From the NCBI RefSeq assembly GCF_000023125.1, contig NC_013037.1:1116001-1180000 (forward strand): a stretch of 64,000 nt of DNA. The letters are read 5' to 3'. The notes under the pieces are model-generated. The model saw only the letters and a program-made list of their open reading frames with translations. It was not told where the DNA came from and did not search any database. Position numbers and translations under genes: made by a program. Below are positions 7,987 to 15,955 of this stretch, piece by piece. The stretch's first letter is position 1, and each line of letters starts with the position of its first letter. This DNA comes from Dyadobacter fermentans DSM 18053. GTDB taxonomy: Bacteria > Bacteroidota > Bacteroidia > Cytophagales > Spirosomataceae.

Positions 7987-8421
7987 TCATTTTGCATTTT
8001 CAAGCAGTCGCTTGAGTAACTCTACTTTTTCCTGTTCGGACGTAAGTAAACGTTCGTAAAGCTTTCGATTCTCATCGTAGCTTTCAATTAGTTTATCTAA
8101 TGGATTGAATGTTGGATTGACATTAACAGCATTCATGGTAGATGAATCATGGCTATTGAAGGTATTTGAAATTACATTCAGAGCCTTGTCTTCATCGAAA
8201 TTCTTGATTGCTTCTGCGGGAACCTTCAGTATCTGAGCAACCTGATCCAGGATTTCCTGTTCAACGACTTCCTTCTGCTCTAGTAGCGAAACCCTCTTTT
8301 GAGACCATTCCCCGCCAAGTTCGAAGGCTAAGCCTTCCTGCTTGATTCCCAACATTTCCCGAAAGCGCTTGATGTTCCGGCCGTGGTGGATGTGTTTTGT
8401 CATTTCTTGCGAAGTGCTCAT
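7987..8421 (-). CDS. Xre-family helix-turn-helix regulator
   Basis: The product has 144 residues. Residues about 13-70 form an HTH_3 domain (GRNIKRFREMLGIKQEGLA, then WSQKRVSLLEQKE). The C-terminal third (107-143) is a predicted coiled coil rich in Leu and Glu, probably for oligomerisation. Such short Xre proteins are common in Bacteroidota mobile islands. It is divergent from the gene at 8557, and a 20-bp palindrome lies between them, so it probably represses itself and that gene. The ATG at 8421 is used; a second Met lies six codons in. The DNA target is inferred only. Confidence 0.8.
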   Translation of the reverse strand: MSTSQEMTKHIHHGRNIKRFREMLGIKQEGLAFELGGEWSQKRVSLLEQKEVVEQEILDQVAQILKVPAEAIKNFDEDKALNVISNTFNSHDSSTMNAVNVNPTFNPLDKLIESYDENRKLYERLLTSEQEKVELLKRLLENAK

Positions 8422-8459
8422 TTTTCAAAAGATAAGGTTTCTCTGTTTCTGATCAAAAG

Positions 8460-8479
8460 CCTAAAATAGCTGTTTTAGG
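8460..8479. promoter_or_regulatory. predicted operator between divergent genes
   Basis: CCTAAAA (8460-8466) and TTTTAGG (8473-8479) are perfect inverted half-sites around TAGCTG. They are 38 bp from the Xre start and 77 bp from the start of the divergent gene. This placement suits autoregulation by the Xre protein. Confidence 0.55.
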
Positions 8480-8556
8480 GCTATGAAACCATAGTTTTGG
8501 TATTTTTTAGAATCACATCAGTGCCGATTTTTACCATTTATTCCACTCAAACAGGG

Positions 8557-9468
8557 ATGATGATGAGATATATTTCAGAAGATGTCAAGGATCTGAAACC
8601 GGTCTGGATATCAAGTCAGGAGACCGAGCACCCGGAGAAAATATTCCCGGAGTTTTGGAGAAATTATACGATTGCTGATTGCAGGTTCTTTTTGTGGCAG
8701 ATGCTCTCAGCATCGATATCGACGGAAGGCCAGCACGTAGATGCCAGCCCTGGAGAGCAACTCTATTTTTTTGAGAATCTAGTGGTATACCTTGAAGCAT
8801 CGTTTGTGTTGGATCATCATCGGTCTTTGTCAAAAGCAAAAGGAGATGAACGCGAGCGTACTGAGCCTAGAACACCTTCCGGGAAGTCGGACTCAGAAAC
8901 AAATCGAGGAGGCCTACCGAAGAAGCTCAATAAGCGGCTTAAAAGGCTATCTATCTGGCACCGTGATGGATTCGATGACCCGTACGCGATTCTTGATTCC
9001 TTTTTTGACGCGTACGACCTAACAACCTTTAAGGCGAGATTGTACGATATTTTGCAGGTGTGCTGTCAAGAAAAATATTACGACAAGGGCTGCCCAGCGG
9101 ATGTGCTCTATCTACTAGAAAAGGTTGAATCGATCATCAATGCTGCCTACCTGATCCTGGGCGGGGAGAACGAAAAACGGCTAACCAAGTCGAAACCATC
9201 CGCCGAAGTCACGTGCAAAGCTGGCGTCAGACCGCAAGGAGAAATTGAACTACCTGCCGGTACTATTCAATTCTTGACAGAATTTTTTGAGTATAAGGGC
9301 TTAAAGAAGTGGAAACAGGAACTTAACCGGATTTGCCTTTACTCCCTAAGTAGCCAGTCTGCTCAGGAGTGGGGTGTTTACATTGACTTGCTTACCTTAT
9401 ACCAGCTAGTTGGTAGACTAGCCGAAACGGCTTTTGATCTTCGAAAAAATAGATCGGCGTTGGTGTAA
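8557..9468 (+). CDS. island protein of unknown function
   Basis: The frame opens upstream with a TTG, but the first ATG is at 8557 (three ATG in a row), which gives 303 residues. No signal peptide or membrane segment is seen and no domain was recognised. The middle (about 85-125) is charged and probably disordered (DERERTEPRTPSGKSDSE). The rest is helical, with IWHRDGFDDPYAILDSFF near 130-147 and many aromatic residues. It is divergent from the Xre gene across the predicted operator, so it may be the first gene under that control. It is followed by another unknown gene in the same direction after about 190 bp. The name should stay hypothetical. Confidence 0.6.
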   Translation: MMMRYISEDVKDLKPVWISSQETEHPEKIFPEFWRNYTIADCRFFLWQMLSASISTEGQHVDASPGEQLYFFENLVVYLEASFVLDHHRSLSKAKGDERERTEPRTPSGKSDSETNRGGLPKKLNKRLKRLSIWHRDGFDDPYAILDSFFDAYDLTTFKARLYDILQVCCQEKYYDKGCPADVLYLLEKVESIINAAYLILGGENEKRLTKSKPSAEVTCKAGVRPQGEIELPAGTIQFLTEFFEYKGLKKWKQELNRICLYSLSSQSAQEWGVYIDLLTLYQLVGRLAETAFDLRKNRSALV

Positions 9469-9656
9469 CGACTGAAAGAAAGTATCTTGGGGCTTTGGTA
9501 GGGCGGTGATTCTGTTTCATCTTGGTGGATTGTTGCGAAGCCCGTCCTGCCTCGTTTTTGATGCTAAAAATTAGCTGTTGTCGGATTGCAAGATTTTGAT
9601 CGCCATGGATAAGTGGCATGGTGAATCCAACCAAGTAATGAAGGCGTTCTGGCTAC

Positions 9657-10421
9657 ATGTCCCGCACTTTTCCGATGAAAACCCAAGAGCAGATACTGAG
9701 AGAACTGTCAGAAATCAGGGAAGCTATTGTTAGAATCGCGGGTACACCAGCACTTCCGCCAGAAGAGCAATTCTCTGAAGCCTCACTGGATAAAGTTGCC
9801 CTGGAATTAAAGAAGCTTTCCATCAAAAGAGGTGAATGGATCGATGACAGGGATCTGAGCAGATATTTCAAAGGGGTCTACAATGGGGGAAGGTTCATCC
9901 GGGAAACGTTCGGATTTAATGATTTTTTCAAGAAGGGAAAATCATATTATTACCGGAAATCCAGCATTATCCGTTTATCCCAGGAATTGAAATCCCGAAA
10001 TGTTGACTTGGCCCGATACATGGAGCTTAAAGAGAGTGAGGCAAAATTCCAGGAAAAAGTCTCCGCGGTCGCTGCCGCAAACAAAAAGCAAAAAAAGAAA
10101 CCCCCATTTCAGTTACCTGATTCCCTAAAAGACATTACTACCGAAGACTTTCATCCAGCAGTTGAAATTGTTGAAGCCGAACTGAGCAAGCTGCGTGAGC
10201 AGTTTACCAAAGAAAATCTTTCAAAATATATAGATGTTTACGGTGGTCATGCCATGATGAAATTCCGCTATCCATTTTCAGGGTTTGCCGAAAAGGAGAT
10301 AAAATCCAAATGCAGGCGCTGGTGCGACCAATACAACATGGCCTGCGATGCACTTTCGAAGTTGAGTGGAAAAGAGAAGAAATTTACCCCACCGGAAGAC
10401 CCTAATGCCTATGAATTATGA
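9657..10421 (+). CDS. island protein of unknown function
   Basis: The product has 254 residues from the ATG at 9657, with an alternative Met seven codons in. The N terminus (about 8-60) is a helical, coiled-coil-like region (EQILRELSEIREAIVRI). The segment 61-105 (WIDDRDLSRYF and GKSYYYRKSSIIRL) could be a small DNA-binding fold, though no family was recognised. A Lys-rich linker (KKQKKKPP) follows, then a helical C-terminal half with a single Cys near 220. Its end overlaps by 6 bp the stop of the convergent HTH gene. Its position among HTH and replication-like genes suggests island maintenance, which is an inference. Confidence 0.6.
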   Translation: MSRTFPMKTQEQILRELSEIREAIVRIAGTPALPPEEQFSEASLDKVALELKKLSIKRGEWIDDRDLSRYFKGVYNGGRFIRETFGFNDFFKKGKSYYYRKSSIIRLSQELKSRNVDLARYMELKESEAKFQEKVSAVAAANKKQKKKPPFQLPDSLKDITTEDFHPAVEIVEAELSKLREQFTKENLSKYIDVYGGHAMMKFRYPFSGFAEKEIKSKCRRWCDQYNMACDALSKLSGKEKKFTPPEDPNAYEL

Positions 10422-10715
10422 CGGCTTCCTCTTCCTACTGACTACAATTTTGAGCACTTCCGATTCGAGGTACATCGCCTTTGTTCTGCCTTTGACCAGT
10501 TGTGGTTTTACGATGCCCGCGTTTACAGCTTTCAGGAAAGCTGCGTTGCTGGCTCCGGTTAACTTTAAAGCACCTTCTTTGGTAAGCAATTGATCTTGTT
10601 GCAACACGCTTTTCAATTCTTCTTTGACAATTGCGCGGACGCGGTCCATGAACTCTTCGACTGTTAAAGAGTGCAGCAGGATGGTTTCCATAAATTTGAA
10701 GTTAGGGTGAAACAT
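10416..10715 (-). CDS. small helix-turn-helix (excisionase-like) protein
   Basis: The product has 99 residues from 10715; a Met at 10691 that begins METILLHSL is an equally good start. The N-terminal half is helical (VEEFMDRVRAIVKEELKSVL). Residues about 45-92 (LLTKEGALKLTG, GIVKPQLVKGRTKAMYLESEV) match the winged-helix pattern of HTH_17/excisionase-like proteins: an opening helix pair, then a short wing. Such proteins often direct excision or regulate integrases in Bacteroidota elements. It runs opposite to the two neighbouring plus-strand genes. A role as directionality factor for the integrase is possible but not shown. Confidence 0.65.
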   Translation of the reverse strand: MFHPNFKFMETILLHSLTVEEFMDRVRAIVKEELKSVLQQDQLLTKEGALKLTGASNAAFLKAVNAGIVKPQLVKGRTKAMYLESEVLKIVVSRKRKPS

Positions 10716-10874
10716 AGTGAGTTAGCACAAAACGCTTCTTTGGCTGCAAACATAGGTAAACAGCCGATATCTGCTCCACATCAGTTTCACCTATTTGAAA
10801 ATCGAAAGGGTCTAGGATTTCCACATTGCGGATTTTAGCTTTGTTTTCTTGGCAATACTAAAACAGAAAACGTG

Positions 10875-11201
10875 ATGGAAAGGATGAGGGGAACGGATGA
10901 GGCCAAAGGCGGCCTGTCGCTAGATCAGTTGGTTACGCTTGCAGACTTGAAAAGTGTTCGGGACGAGCTTTTGGCAGCAATTGCCAGGACGAAGGGATCT
11001 TCACCAGACACCGCGAAGAAATGGCTAAAATCTTCCGAGGTTAGAAAGCTCCTAAACATTTCGCCGGGCAAGTTGTTAGCCCTCAGAGCTAATCGCCAGC
11101 TCGCATTTGTGAGACTGGGTGGAGTAATCTACTACGACAGGGACGATATTGAGGCGATGATCCAAAAGGCTAAAGTACCAACGTTGGTTGGCAAGGCGTG
11201 A
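10875..11201 (+). CDS. MerR-like helix-turn-helix domain protein
   Basis: The ATG at 10875 gives 108 residues; a GTG lies one codon upstream. The N-terminal part includes a helix (LDQLVTLADLKSVRDELLAAI). Residues about 47-96 (KWLKSSEVRKLLNISPGKL, then LAFVRLGGVIYYDRDDIEAMI) are a clear HTH_17 domain with helix, turn, wing and the YYDRDDIE strand seen in excisionase and MerR-like proteins. It overlaps the next gene through GTGA, so the two are probably translated together. It is a good candidate regulator or excisionase for the island. Confidence 0.75.
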   Translation: MERMRGTDEAKGGLSLDQLVTLADLKSVRDELLAAIARTKGSSPDTAKKWLKSSEVRKLLNISPGKLLALRANRQLAFVRLGGVIYYDRDDIEAMIQKAKVPTLVGKA

Positions 11202-11428
11202 AGACCGCATACCAAAATTTTGGACGTGGATGTGATGTCCCTCCCACGCCGGAATACGTGGAGGTTTATTTCCTTCAATGTAAGAAGACTAAAGAAGCGG
11301 CGCGTGAATTCTACAGGCATTATTCAATGCGGTATTGGCGCTCTTCGAGCGGAAAAGTCATTCGGGATTGGAAACGCCTGGCGTGGCAGTGGATTTGGAA
11401 TGTCAACGTCCGTAAGAATGCATCATAA
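11198..11428 (+). CDS. small protein resembling the C-terminal motif of phage replication proteins
   Basis: The product has 76 residues from a GTG that overlaps the upstream stop codon (GTGA), which indicates translational coupling. The pattern PTPEYVEVYF, then REFYRHYSMRYW, then IRDWKRLAWQWIWN resembles the DnaD-like tail of Bacteroidota phage and element replication proteins, whose recalled consensus is FYxYYxxxGWxxG followed by DWKxxxxxW. Here the tail stands alone, without the larger N-terminal replication domain. It may recruit the replicative helicase for an excised island, which is an inference from the motif only. Confidence 0.55.
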   Translation: MKTAYQNFGRGCDVPPTPEYVEVYFLQCKKTKEAAREFYRHYSMRYWRSSSGKVIRDWKRLAWQWIWNVNVRKNAS

Positions 11429-11660
11429 CGAATGTTTGTTGGTAGCTTTGCTTGTGAGGGAGCTCGTTTGGTGTTTTTGAGAAGGAGTCGTTTATCACCC
11501 ATTGCAGAGAAACGATTTTTAAATATAGTCACTCGGTGAAGAAATATATTAGACGGAATGATACGGAGAAAGAAGTATGGGTTCGTTCAATCCACTTTAA
11601 AGGTTATTTTTACTCAAAAAGCGGAAGTTTCTTCAATAAAAGATAGCTTATGGGTAAAGG

Positions 11661-11682
11661 AAGGGGAGCAAACGCTCCCCTT
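11661..11682. terminator. stem-loop after the membrane-protein gene
   Basis: AAGGGGAGC (11661-11669) and GCTCCCCTT (11674-11682) pair perfectly around AAAC. It lies 9 bases past the stop of the minus-strand gene at 11692. Only a short T-tract follows on that strand, so termination is probable but not strong. Confidence 0.5.
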
Positions 11683-11691
11683 CAACAATGG

Positions 11692-12549
11692 CTAAAGTGT
11701 GTTTAATAGAGTGCTAAATGCATCCCACGTTTTCCCGAGTTCGGGCCATGGCTTTTGTACAAGAGCCTCAAGGCGATGTTTAACAAAAAAACCAATGACT
11801 GCTAGGGATGCGAACACAATCCACTTTATCCAGCCCGTCAGCAAATTTCTTAGAGAGAAACCACGCACAGGAGAGCTGACTGCGTTTCTATTTTGCACTT
11901 CCATAATAGTGAGATCCAGAATGGAGCTAATGGAATTCACTTTGCATATCAGGGATTGTTCAAGCAGTTGGAAGTTGCCTGCGTCGAATAAATTGGCCTC
12001 GCTTTTGCCTGAAACTCCATTAATGACTGACAAACCGTTGTTTTCCGCAATTGCTAATAGCTTTCCTTTTGGCCTAACAGTTGGCTCGAATTTTGGCAAA
12101 TAGAGCTGTTTTACTAGTACGCTCAGGTCTATTCGTCGTTCGTTTAGTACCACACTGGGCTTCACACCGCCAAGAACCCTGTAGCGGTGATCGATCGCTG
12201 CAAAACCAAAGGTTGAATCTTTCATGCTCCAGTGAACCCACATGGCGTTTTGATTTAATCTGACAAATCGGTAAAAGCGTTTTAGCATCGCCTTCTCAAA
12301 TAGATTCTTTTGATTTTCAGTTAATCTGCCGCCTGCACCAGCCATTTCCGCTTCCTTCTTGATAGAGAAAATTCTCGTTTCACCATCAGACCTTAAGAGC
12401 AAGCCGATCGATGTAACCCTCGTGGGACTCTTCGACAGGTCGGAGCAAGTATAGTGGACAATTATAGTATTATTTGCGTTCGCTTCTAACGACGCTATTG
12501 ATCGATTTATGGCTGACGGATGTTGCCCGATTGCAGGAGTATTGGTCAT
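11692..12549 (-). CDS. C-terminally membrane-anchored protein paired with the DGQHR protein
   Basis: The product has 285 residues. A soluble domain (about 25-220) is followed by one transmembrane helix (about 243-260, IVFASLAVIGFFVKH) and a short tail, so the domain probably faces the cytoplasm. The soluble part opens with NTIIVHYTCSDLSKSP, followed by TSIGLLLRS. It has the block MWVHWSMKDSTFGFAAIDH then RYRVLGG near 103-128. I recall a widespread uncharacterised family with this HWxMxDxxYGFxAxxHRYRVLGG pattern, but not a function. A nuclease-like or polymer-binding fold is possible; no catalytic set can be assigned. It follows the DGQHR gene by about 130 bp on the same strand, which suggests joint expression. 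Confidence 0.6.
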   Translation of the reverse strand: MTNTPAIGQHPSAINRSIASLEANANNTIIVHYTCSDLSKSPTRVTSIGLLLRSDGETRIFSIKKEAEMAGAGGRLTENQKNLFEKAMLKRFYRFVRLNQNAMWVHWSMKDSTFGFAAIDHRYRVLGGVKPSVVLNERRIDLSVLVKQLYLPKFEPTVRPKGKLLAIAENNGLSVINGVSGKSEANLFDAGNFQLLEQSLICKVNSISSILDLTIMEVQNRNAVSSPVRGFSLRNLLTGWIKWIVFASLAVIGFFVKHRLEALVQKPWPELGKTWDAFSTLLNTL

Positions 12550-12676
12550 TTGTAAGGTAAAATTGTAATCCTGCGAGAGGATGTGCGGTAAAATTTTTCA
12601 TTTATCTTTATTTAATAAGTTTGGGATAATGTGATCGAGTTGTTTTACGAGGAGGAGACCTTGGCATAGACTTCTA

Positions 12677-14083
12677 CTATTTACGTGACGGTAGCTTGGC
12701 GTACCAGCGAACTATGTCCCCAATGATTGGATAAATATCATTGTGCTTTGCCCCGAAATGGAACATCCCATTACTGAATTGTCCGAGGTCTCGGTTGCCA
12801 TCTTCAATTGACGGAAGGTAACTCTCTAGACTTGTTAGTCCCATTTCCTCTATCTCGTCAGATTCGAGCTGATAGTACCTCCATGCGGGGTTTTCATGGC
12901 TGAAATCAAAAGACGCAATCGCTTCCCACAGTTGTTTTTGATACTCTGGAATATTCCAGGTTCGCTTCTTTTCACTGTGAAAATCATAAGTTAGTTTGGC
13001 AAGTGCCTTCAGGACCACTGGCTGTGCAGCTACCGTGTCTCTTCTTGCGTCTACACTAGAAATTCCCGGTATTTCAGCAACAGTCTTCCAAAATCTGTTG
13101 GCCAGTTCAATCTTCGCGTCAACTTGGGAAGGTGTCGCACTTTGAATACTCGTTTTGTTCAGAAATAACAGGGCATTGATTGAAACCACCTCCTGATGGG
13201 TGAATCCCGACTCAATTCCATCCTTCCGTTGCCTTTCAGTTATCTCCTGAATTCCTGATTCTGGAAAGATTGTAGCAAACAAGTGATCCTTAATATAGGT
13301 ATTCACCGGATTCGAGCCATCATATTGTAACGCCATACCTCGATCAACGCGCTTTCCTAAATTGTTAAGGTCATGAAACAATTGTCGTTCTTTCTCAACA
13401 TCGAGTCCCAAATGTACTTCGATAGCCACCGTACATTCTTTCATTTTTTCAAGACAAACTTGCCAAACAAATAGCTCGTCACCACCAATTTGCTCTTTGC
13501 CGCCGTCGTAAAGCAGGATCGGACCGCGCGCGGGATACTTGTGATAAGTCAATACATGTCGTATAAAGTCACTTACAAGCTCGATGGCCTTCCTTCTGTG
13601 CTGACCATCAACTATCCAGAGAGTGTCAGATTGTGACAAGAATATCTTAAAACAAGCGACCTCTTCAGAACCAATGGTCTTTAGCGGAAGCACTTGTAGG
13701 TTAGAACCGCCAAATCCGGTGTTGCGCAGAGATGCCACAAGGGGGGGGATTGCAATGTAAGGTTGTTCTCCCATTGCCTTTGAAATCCTCGCAAACGAAG
13801 AGCTGCCATTGAGACGTGGCGAATTACTTATTGCGGCGAGCAACCCTTTCAATATATATTTTGCTATTGAAGACGCATGCGAAATATCGAGCTTACGCTG
13901 CGCTACCTCAATCGTGTTCAATGACTGCTCGTTGGCAACCTCGGTCATTTCGTTTACCTCATACAAGGACATATTCAAAGTCAACGTTCGAAAGCCTGTG
14001 TTGTAACCAACAAAGGTTTTGATAGGTTTTCCCACATTTCCGGACGAATCCAGTGCTGAATCCAGGGTAGTTATTTCTGACAT
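12677..14083 (-). CDS. DGQHR-domain (DndB-like) protein
   Basis: The first ATG (14083) gives 468 residues; a TTG three codons upstream is less likely. Its hallmark is IVDGQHRRKAIEL at about residues 157-169, the DGQHR motif of DndB and related proteins, after a region containing PYIAIPPLVASLR. Later segments (QLFHDLNNLGKRVDRGMAL, about 245-265) fit the same family. DndB regulates phosphorothioate DNA modification, but DndA, C, D and E are absent here, so that role cannot be assumed. Orphan DGQHR proteins are found in defence and mobile islands. The downstream partner is the membrane-anchored protein, and the integrase lies just upstream. A DNA-related role is inferred. Confidence 0.75.
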   Translation of the reverse strand: MSEITTLDSALDSSGNVGKPIKTFVGYNTGFRTLTLNMSLYEVNEMTEVANEQSLNTIEVAQRKLDISHASSIAKYILKGLLAAISNSPRLNGSSSFARISKAMGEQPYIAIPPLVASLRNTGFGGSNLQVLPLKTIGSEEVACFKIFLSQSDTLWIVDGQHRRKAIELVSDFIRHVLTYHKYPARGPILLYDGGKEQIGGDELFVWQVCLEKMKECTVAIEVHLGLDVEKERQLFHDLNNLGKRVDRGMALQYDGSNPVNTYIKDHLFATIFPESGIQEITERQRKDGIESGFTHQEVVSINALLFLNKTSIQSATPSQVDAKIELANRFWKTVAEIPGISSVDARRDTVAAQPVVLKALAKLTYDFHSEKKRTWNIPEYQKQLWEAIASFDFSHENPAWRYYQLESDEIEEMGLTSLESYLPSIEDGNRDLGQFSNGMFHFGAKHNDIYPIIGDIVRWYAKLPSRK

Positions 14084-14329
14084 TGTTATCAATTTTAGTT
14101 ACCTTGCAAAGGTATACAAAATAATATTAATTGCAAGCCTGGATAATAGATATTTTCTCCCAGGAGAAAAATACAGAATCGTGAAATTTTCCTGGACGAA
14201 GATACTTTGCGTGTTTGATACACTGATTTTGTCGACTGAATTACTCAGAAAGAGGCTCGCACTATGATGAGGTAGTGCACATGACTATCTTCGGTGTAAC
14301 AATATTGTAATTAGAAGGAAGCAAATTGA

Positions 14330-14358
14330 AGTGCCGCTGACTGCGATGCAACGGCACT
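14330..14358 (-). terminator. stem-loop after the integrase gene
   Basis: AGTGCCG (14330-14336) and CGGCACT (14352-14358) pair 7 bases below the integrase stop. The loop is long (15 bases) and the following T content on the minus strand is modest, so this is a weak terminator call. Confidence 0.4.
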
Positions 14359-14364
14359 CAGAAT

Positions 14365-15657
14365 TCAATTCATGGGTCGCAATTCGCCCGACGTTGTGAA
14401 GAGTTTCTGTTTTGCGATTGCTACATTAGCGCTAATCCTTTGTTTTCTGACGCGAGCGTAGCGTTGGGTTGTTCTAATATTCCGATGTCCAAGCATTTTA
14501 CCGACATCTTCCAAGGGCACGCCATTGTTGAGCATCATGTCGGCGAACGTATGACGGGCAAGGTGCGTATTTAGCGGCCTTTTGATCCCGCAGATCACGG
14601 CAAGCTCTTTGAGATAAACATTGTACCGGAAATTGCTGTTGACCGGGATCAGCCGGTTGTTAACCCTGCAATAAGGATGGCTTTGGTATTTATCGATCAA
14701 ATCCTGCACGATCGGGAGAATGGGCACCATTTCAGTGACCTCTGTCTTACCTCTGTCTTTGATCAGCCATTTTTCACCAGCTCGGCCGACTTTCACAATA
14801 TTCTCCGGAGAGAGGTTATACATATCCTGATAGGCAAAGCCGGTAAAGCACTGGAAAATGAAGGCGTCGCGCACTTCGCTGATCCGGTCGATGTCGATCT
14901 GCTTTTTATGAATGGCCTCGACTTCAAATAGCTCCAACGGCAGGACTTCCTTGTTTCCGCCCGAGCAAACAAACCCTTCCAGTGGATTGGAAGGGATAAC
15001 CTTCTTCTTAACGCCTGTTTTGACGATCTGCCTTGTCCATTTCACCAGCTTCTTGGCAGTGACCTCAGAAAGTGGCTCGTCCAGGTGGAGTGTCAAATAG
15101 TCGTAGAACTCTTCGGCAAAGCACTGGTCGATCTCGGTCATTTCAATGTCCTTCCGCTGATAACGGAAGCGGATAAATGCTTCGACCTTCCGTTTGGTCG
15201 ACCGCCAGTGTCTTAATGTCCCCTCTGATCGAATTCCTTTCTTAGCTTTCTTTTCGAAGATCGCGATGAATTCATCGAAGGCTGCTAGCAGCGATTGGCT
15301 GGGTCCGGCAGCCTTTTCCGGCTTTGCTTTGGAATGAGTTAATGGCAAGCCCAGATAGGCATTTTTCAGCATCACCGGCGTCACATGGTTAAACTGGGAT
15401 TGCAGCACGAGAAAGTGTTTTTCGATCTCAGCCTGTGCCTGGACGATTTTCAAGTTAATGATCTTCGCTTCCGCTGTCGTAGCGGTCACCAGCTTGGCAT
15501 CGCTGTTCCAGAAGTCGGGATGGATCTTTTTGCCAAGGGAAATGTCAGTGTCGGTTCCGTCGATGGTAATCCTGACATAGATGGGTGCTTTTCCGTCTTT
15601 GGAGGCCTTGCCCCGGTACAGCCAGAAAAGCAATGACAGATTTTGTTTGAACTTCAT
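14365..15657 (-). CDS. tyrosine recombinase (island integrase)
   Basis: The product has 430 residues. An Arm-DNA-binding domain (about 1-100, FWLYRGKASKDGKAPIYVRI) is followed by a SAM-like core-binding domain (about 120-225) and a catalytic domain (about 240-415). Catalytic residues seen are the HLARH motif (HxxR), a later His in MLGHRNIRTTQRYA, and the nucleophile Tyr in QRYARV. The usual first Arg lies in CFTGFAYQDM and is replaced, as in IntDOT-type Bacteroidota integrases. The gene points away from tRNA-Lys, with three repeats of a 12-bp site just upstream. It probably inserted the island next to this tRNA gene. It looks intact. Confidence 0.9.
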   Translation of the reverse strand: MKFKQNLSLLFWLYRGKASKDGKAPIYVRITIDGTDTDISLGKKIHPDFWNSDAKLVTATTAEAKIINLKIVQAQAEIEKHFLVLQSQFNHVTPVMLKNAYLGLPLTHSKAKPEKAAGPSQSLLAAFDEFIAIFEKKAKKGIRSEGTLRHWRSTKRKVEAFIRFRYQRKDIEMTEIDQCFAEEFYDYLTLHLDEPLSEVTAKKLVKWTRQIVKTGVKKKVIPSNPLEGFVCSGGNKEVLPLELFEVEAIHKKQIDIDRISEVRDAFIFQCFTGFAYQDMYNLSPENIVKVGRAGEKWLIKDRGKTEVTEMVPILPIVQDLIDKYQSHPYCRVNNRLIPVNSNFRYNVYLKELAVICGIKRPLNTHLARHTFADMMLNNGVPLEDVGKMLGHRNIRTTQRYARVRKQRISANVAIAKQKLFTTSGELRPMN

Positions 15658-15729
15658 GCTCGCACATTTTAAGGTTGGTAATTGTTCCGTGGAGAACCTT
15701 AAATCAAAACCGCCTCAATCAAACATCTG

Positions 15730-15782
15730 ATTCGGTCACCTAATTTACCGAATCCAACAGGTGATCGAATAGGTGACCGAAT
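15730..15782. repeat. 12-bp site repeated three times upstream of the integrase
   Basis: ATTCGGTCACCT at 15730-15741 is repeated in inverted orientation as AGGTGATCGAAT (15759-15770) and AGGTGACCGAAT (15771-15782), the last two in direct tandem. A partial copy (TTACCGAATCC) lies at 15745-15755. They sit 70-125 bp upstream of the integrase start and before the tRNA. They are good candidates for integrase arm-type or excisionase binding sites, or for an operator of the int gene. Confidence 0.6.
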
Positions 15783-15853
15783 GGATTGGTTCATTATGAT
15801 TCAGACTGACCTGCCTTTTTGTAAAATGCGCTGATTATCAATGTATTTTAAAC

Positions 15854-15879
15854 AAAAAAGGCACACTTTCGTGTGCCTT
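15854..15879 (-). terminator. Rho-independent terminator of tRNA-Lys
   Basis: Read on the minus strand, a 9-bp stem (AAGGCACAC and GTGTGCCTT, loop GAAA) starts 4 bases after the tRNA 3' end and runs into a T-run (complement of 15854-15859). Confidence 0.85.
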
Positions 15880-15882
15880 CTG

Positions 15883-15955
15883 TGATCCCGCTGGGATTCG
15901 AACCCAGGACCCATACATTAAAAGTGTATTGCTCTACCAGCTGAGCTACGGAATC
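15883..15955 (-). tRNA. tRNA-Lys (anticodon TTT)
   Basis: A 73-base cloverleaf is visible on the minus strand. The acceptor GATTCCG pairs with CGGGATC with one G-T pair. The D arm is AGCTCAGCTGGTAGAGC, the anticodon loop CTTTTAA gives UUU, and the T arm is CTGGGTTCGAATCCCAG. CCA is not encoded. The gene is complete and probably the insertion landmark of the island; no second copy of its 3' end is seen in the window, so the far attachment site must lie outside or be diverged. Confidence 0.95.

Noticed and set aside
12677..14083. A complete Dnd phosphorothioation system
   Set aside because: Only a DndB-like protein is present; dndA, C, D and E are absent in the window.
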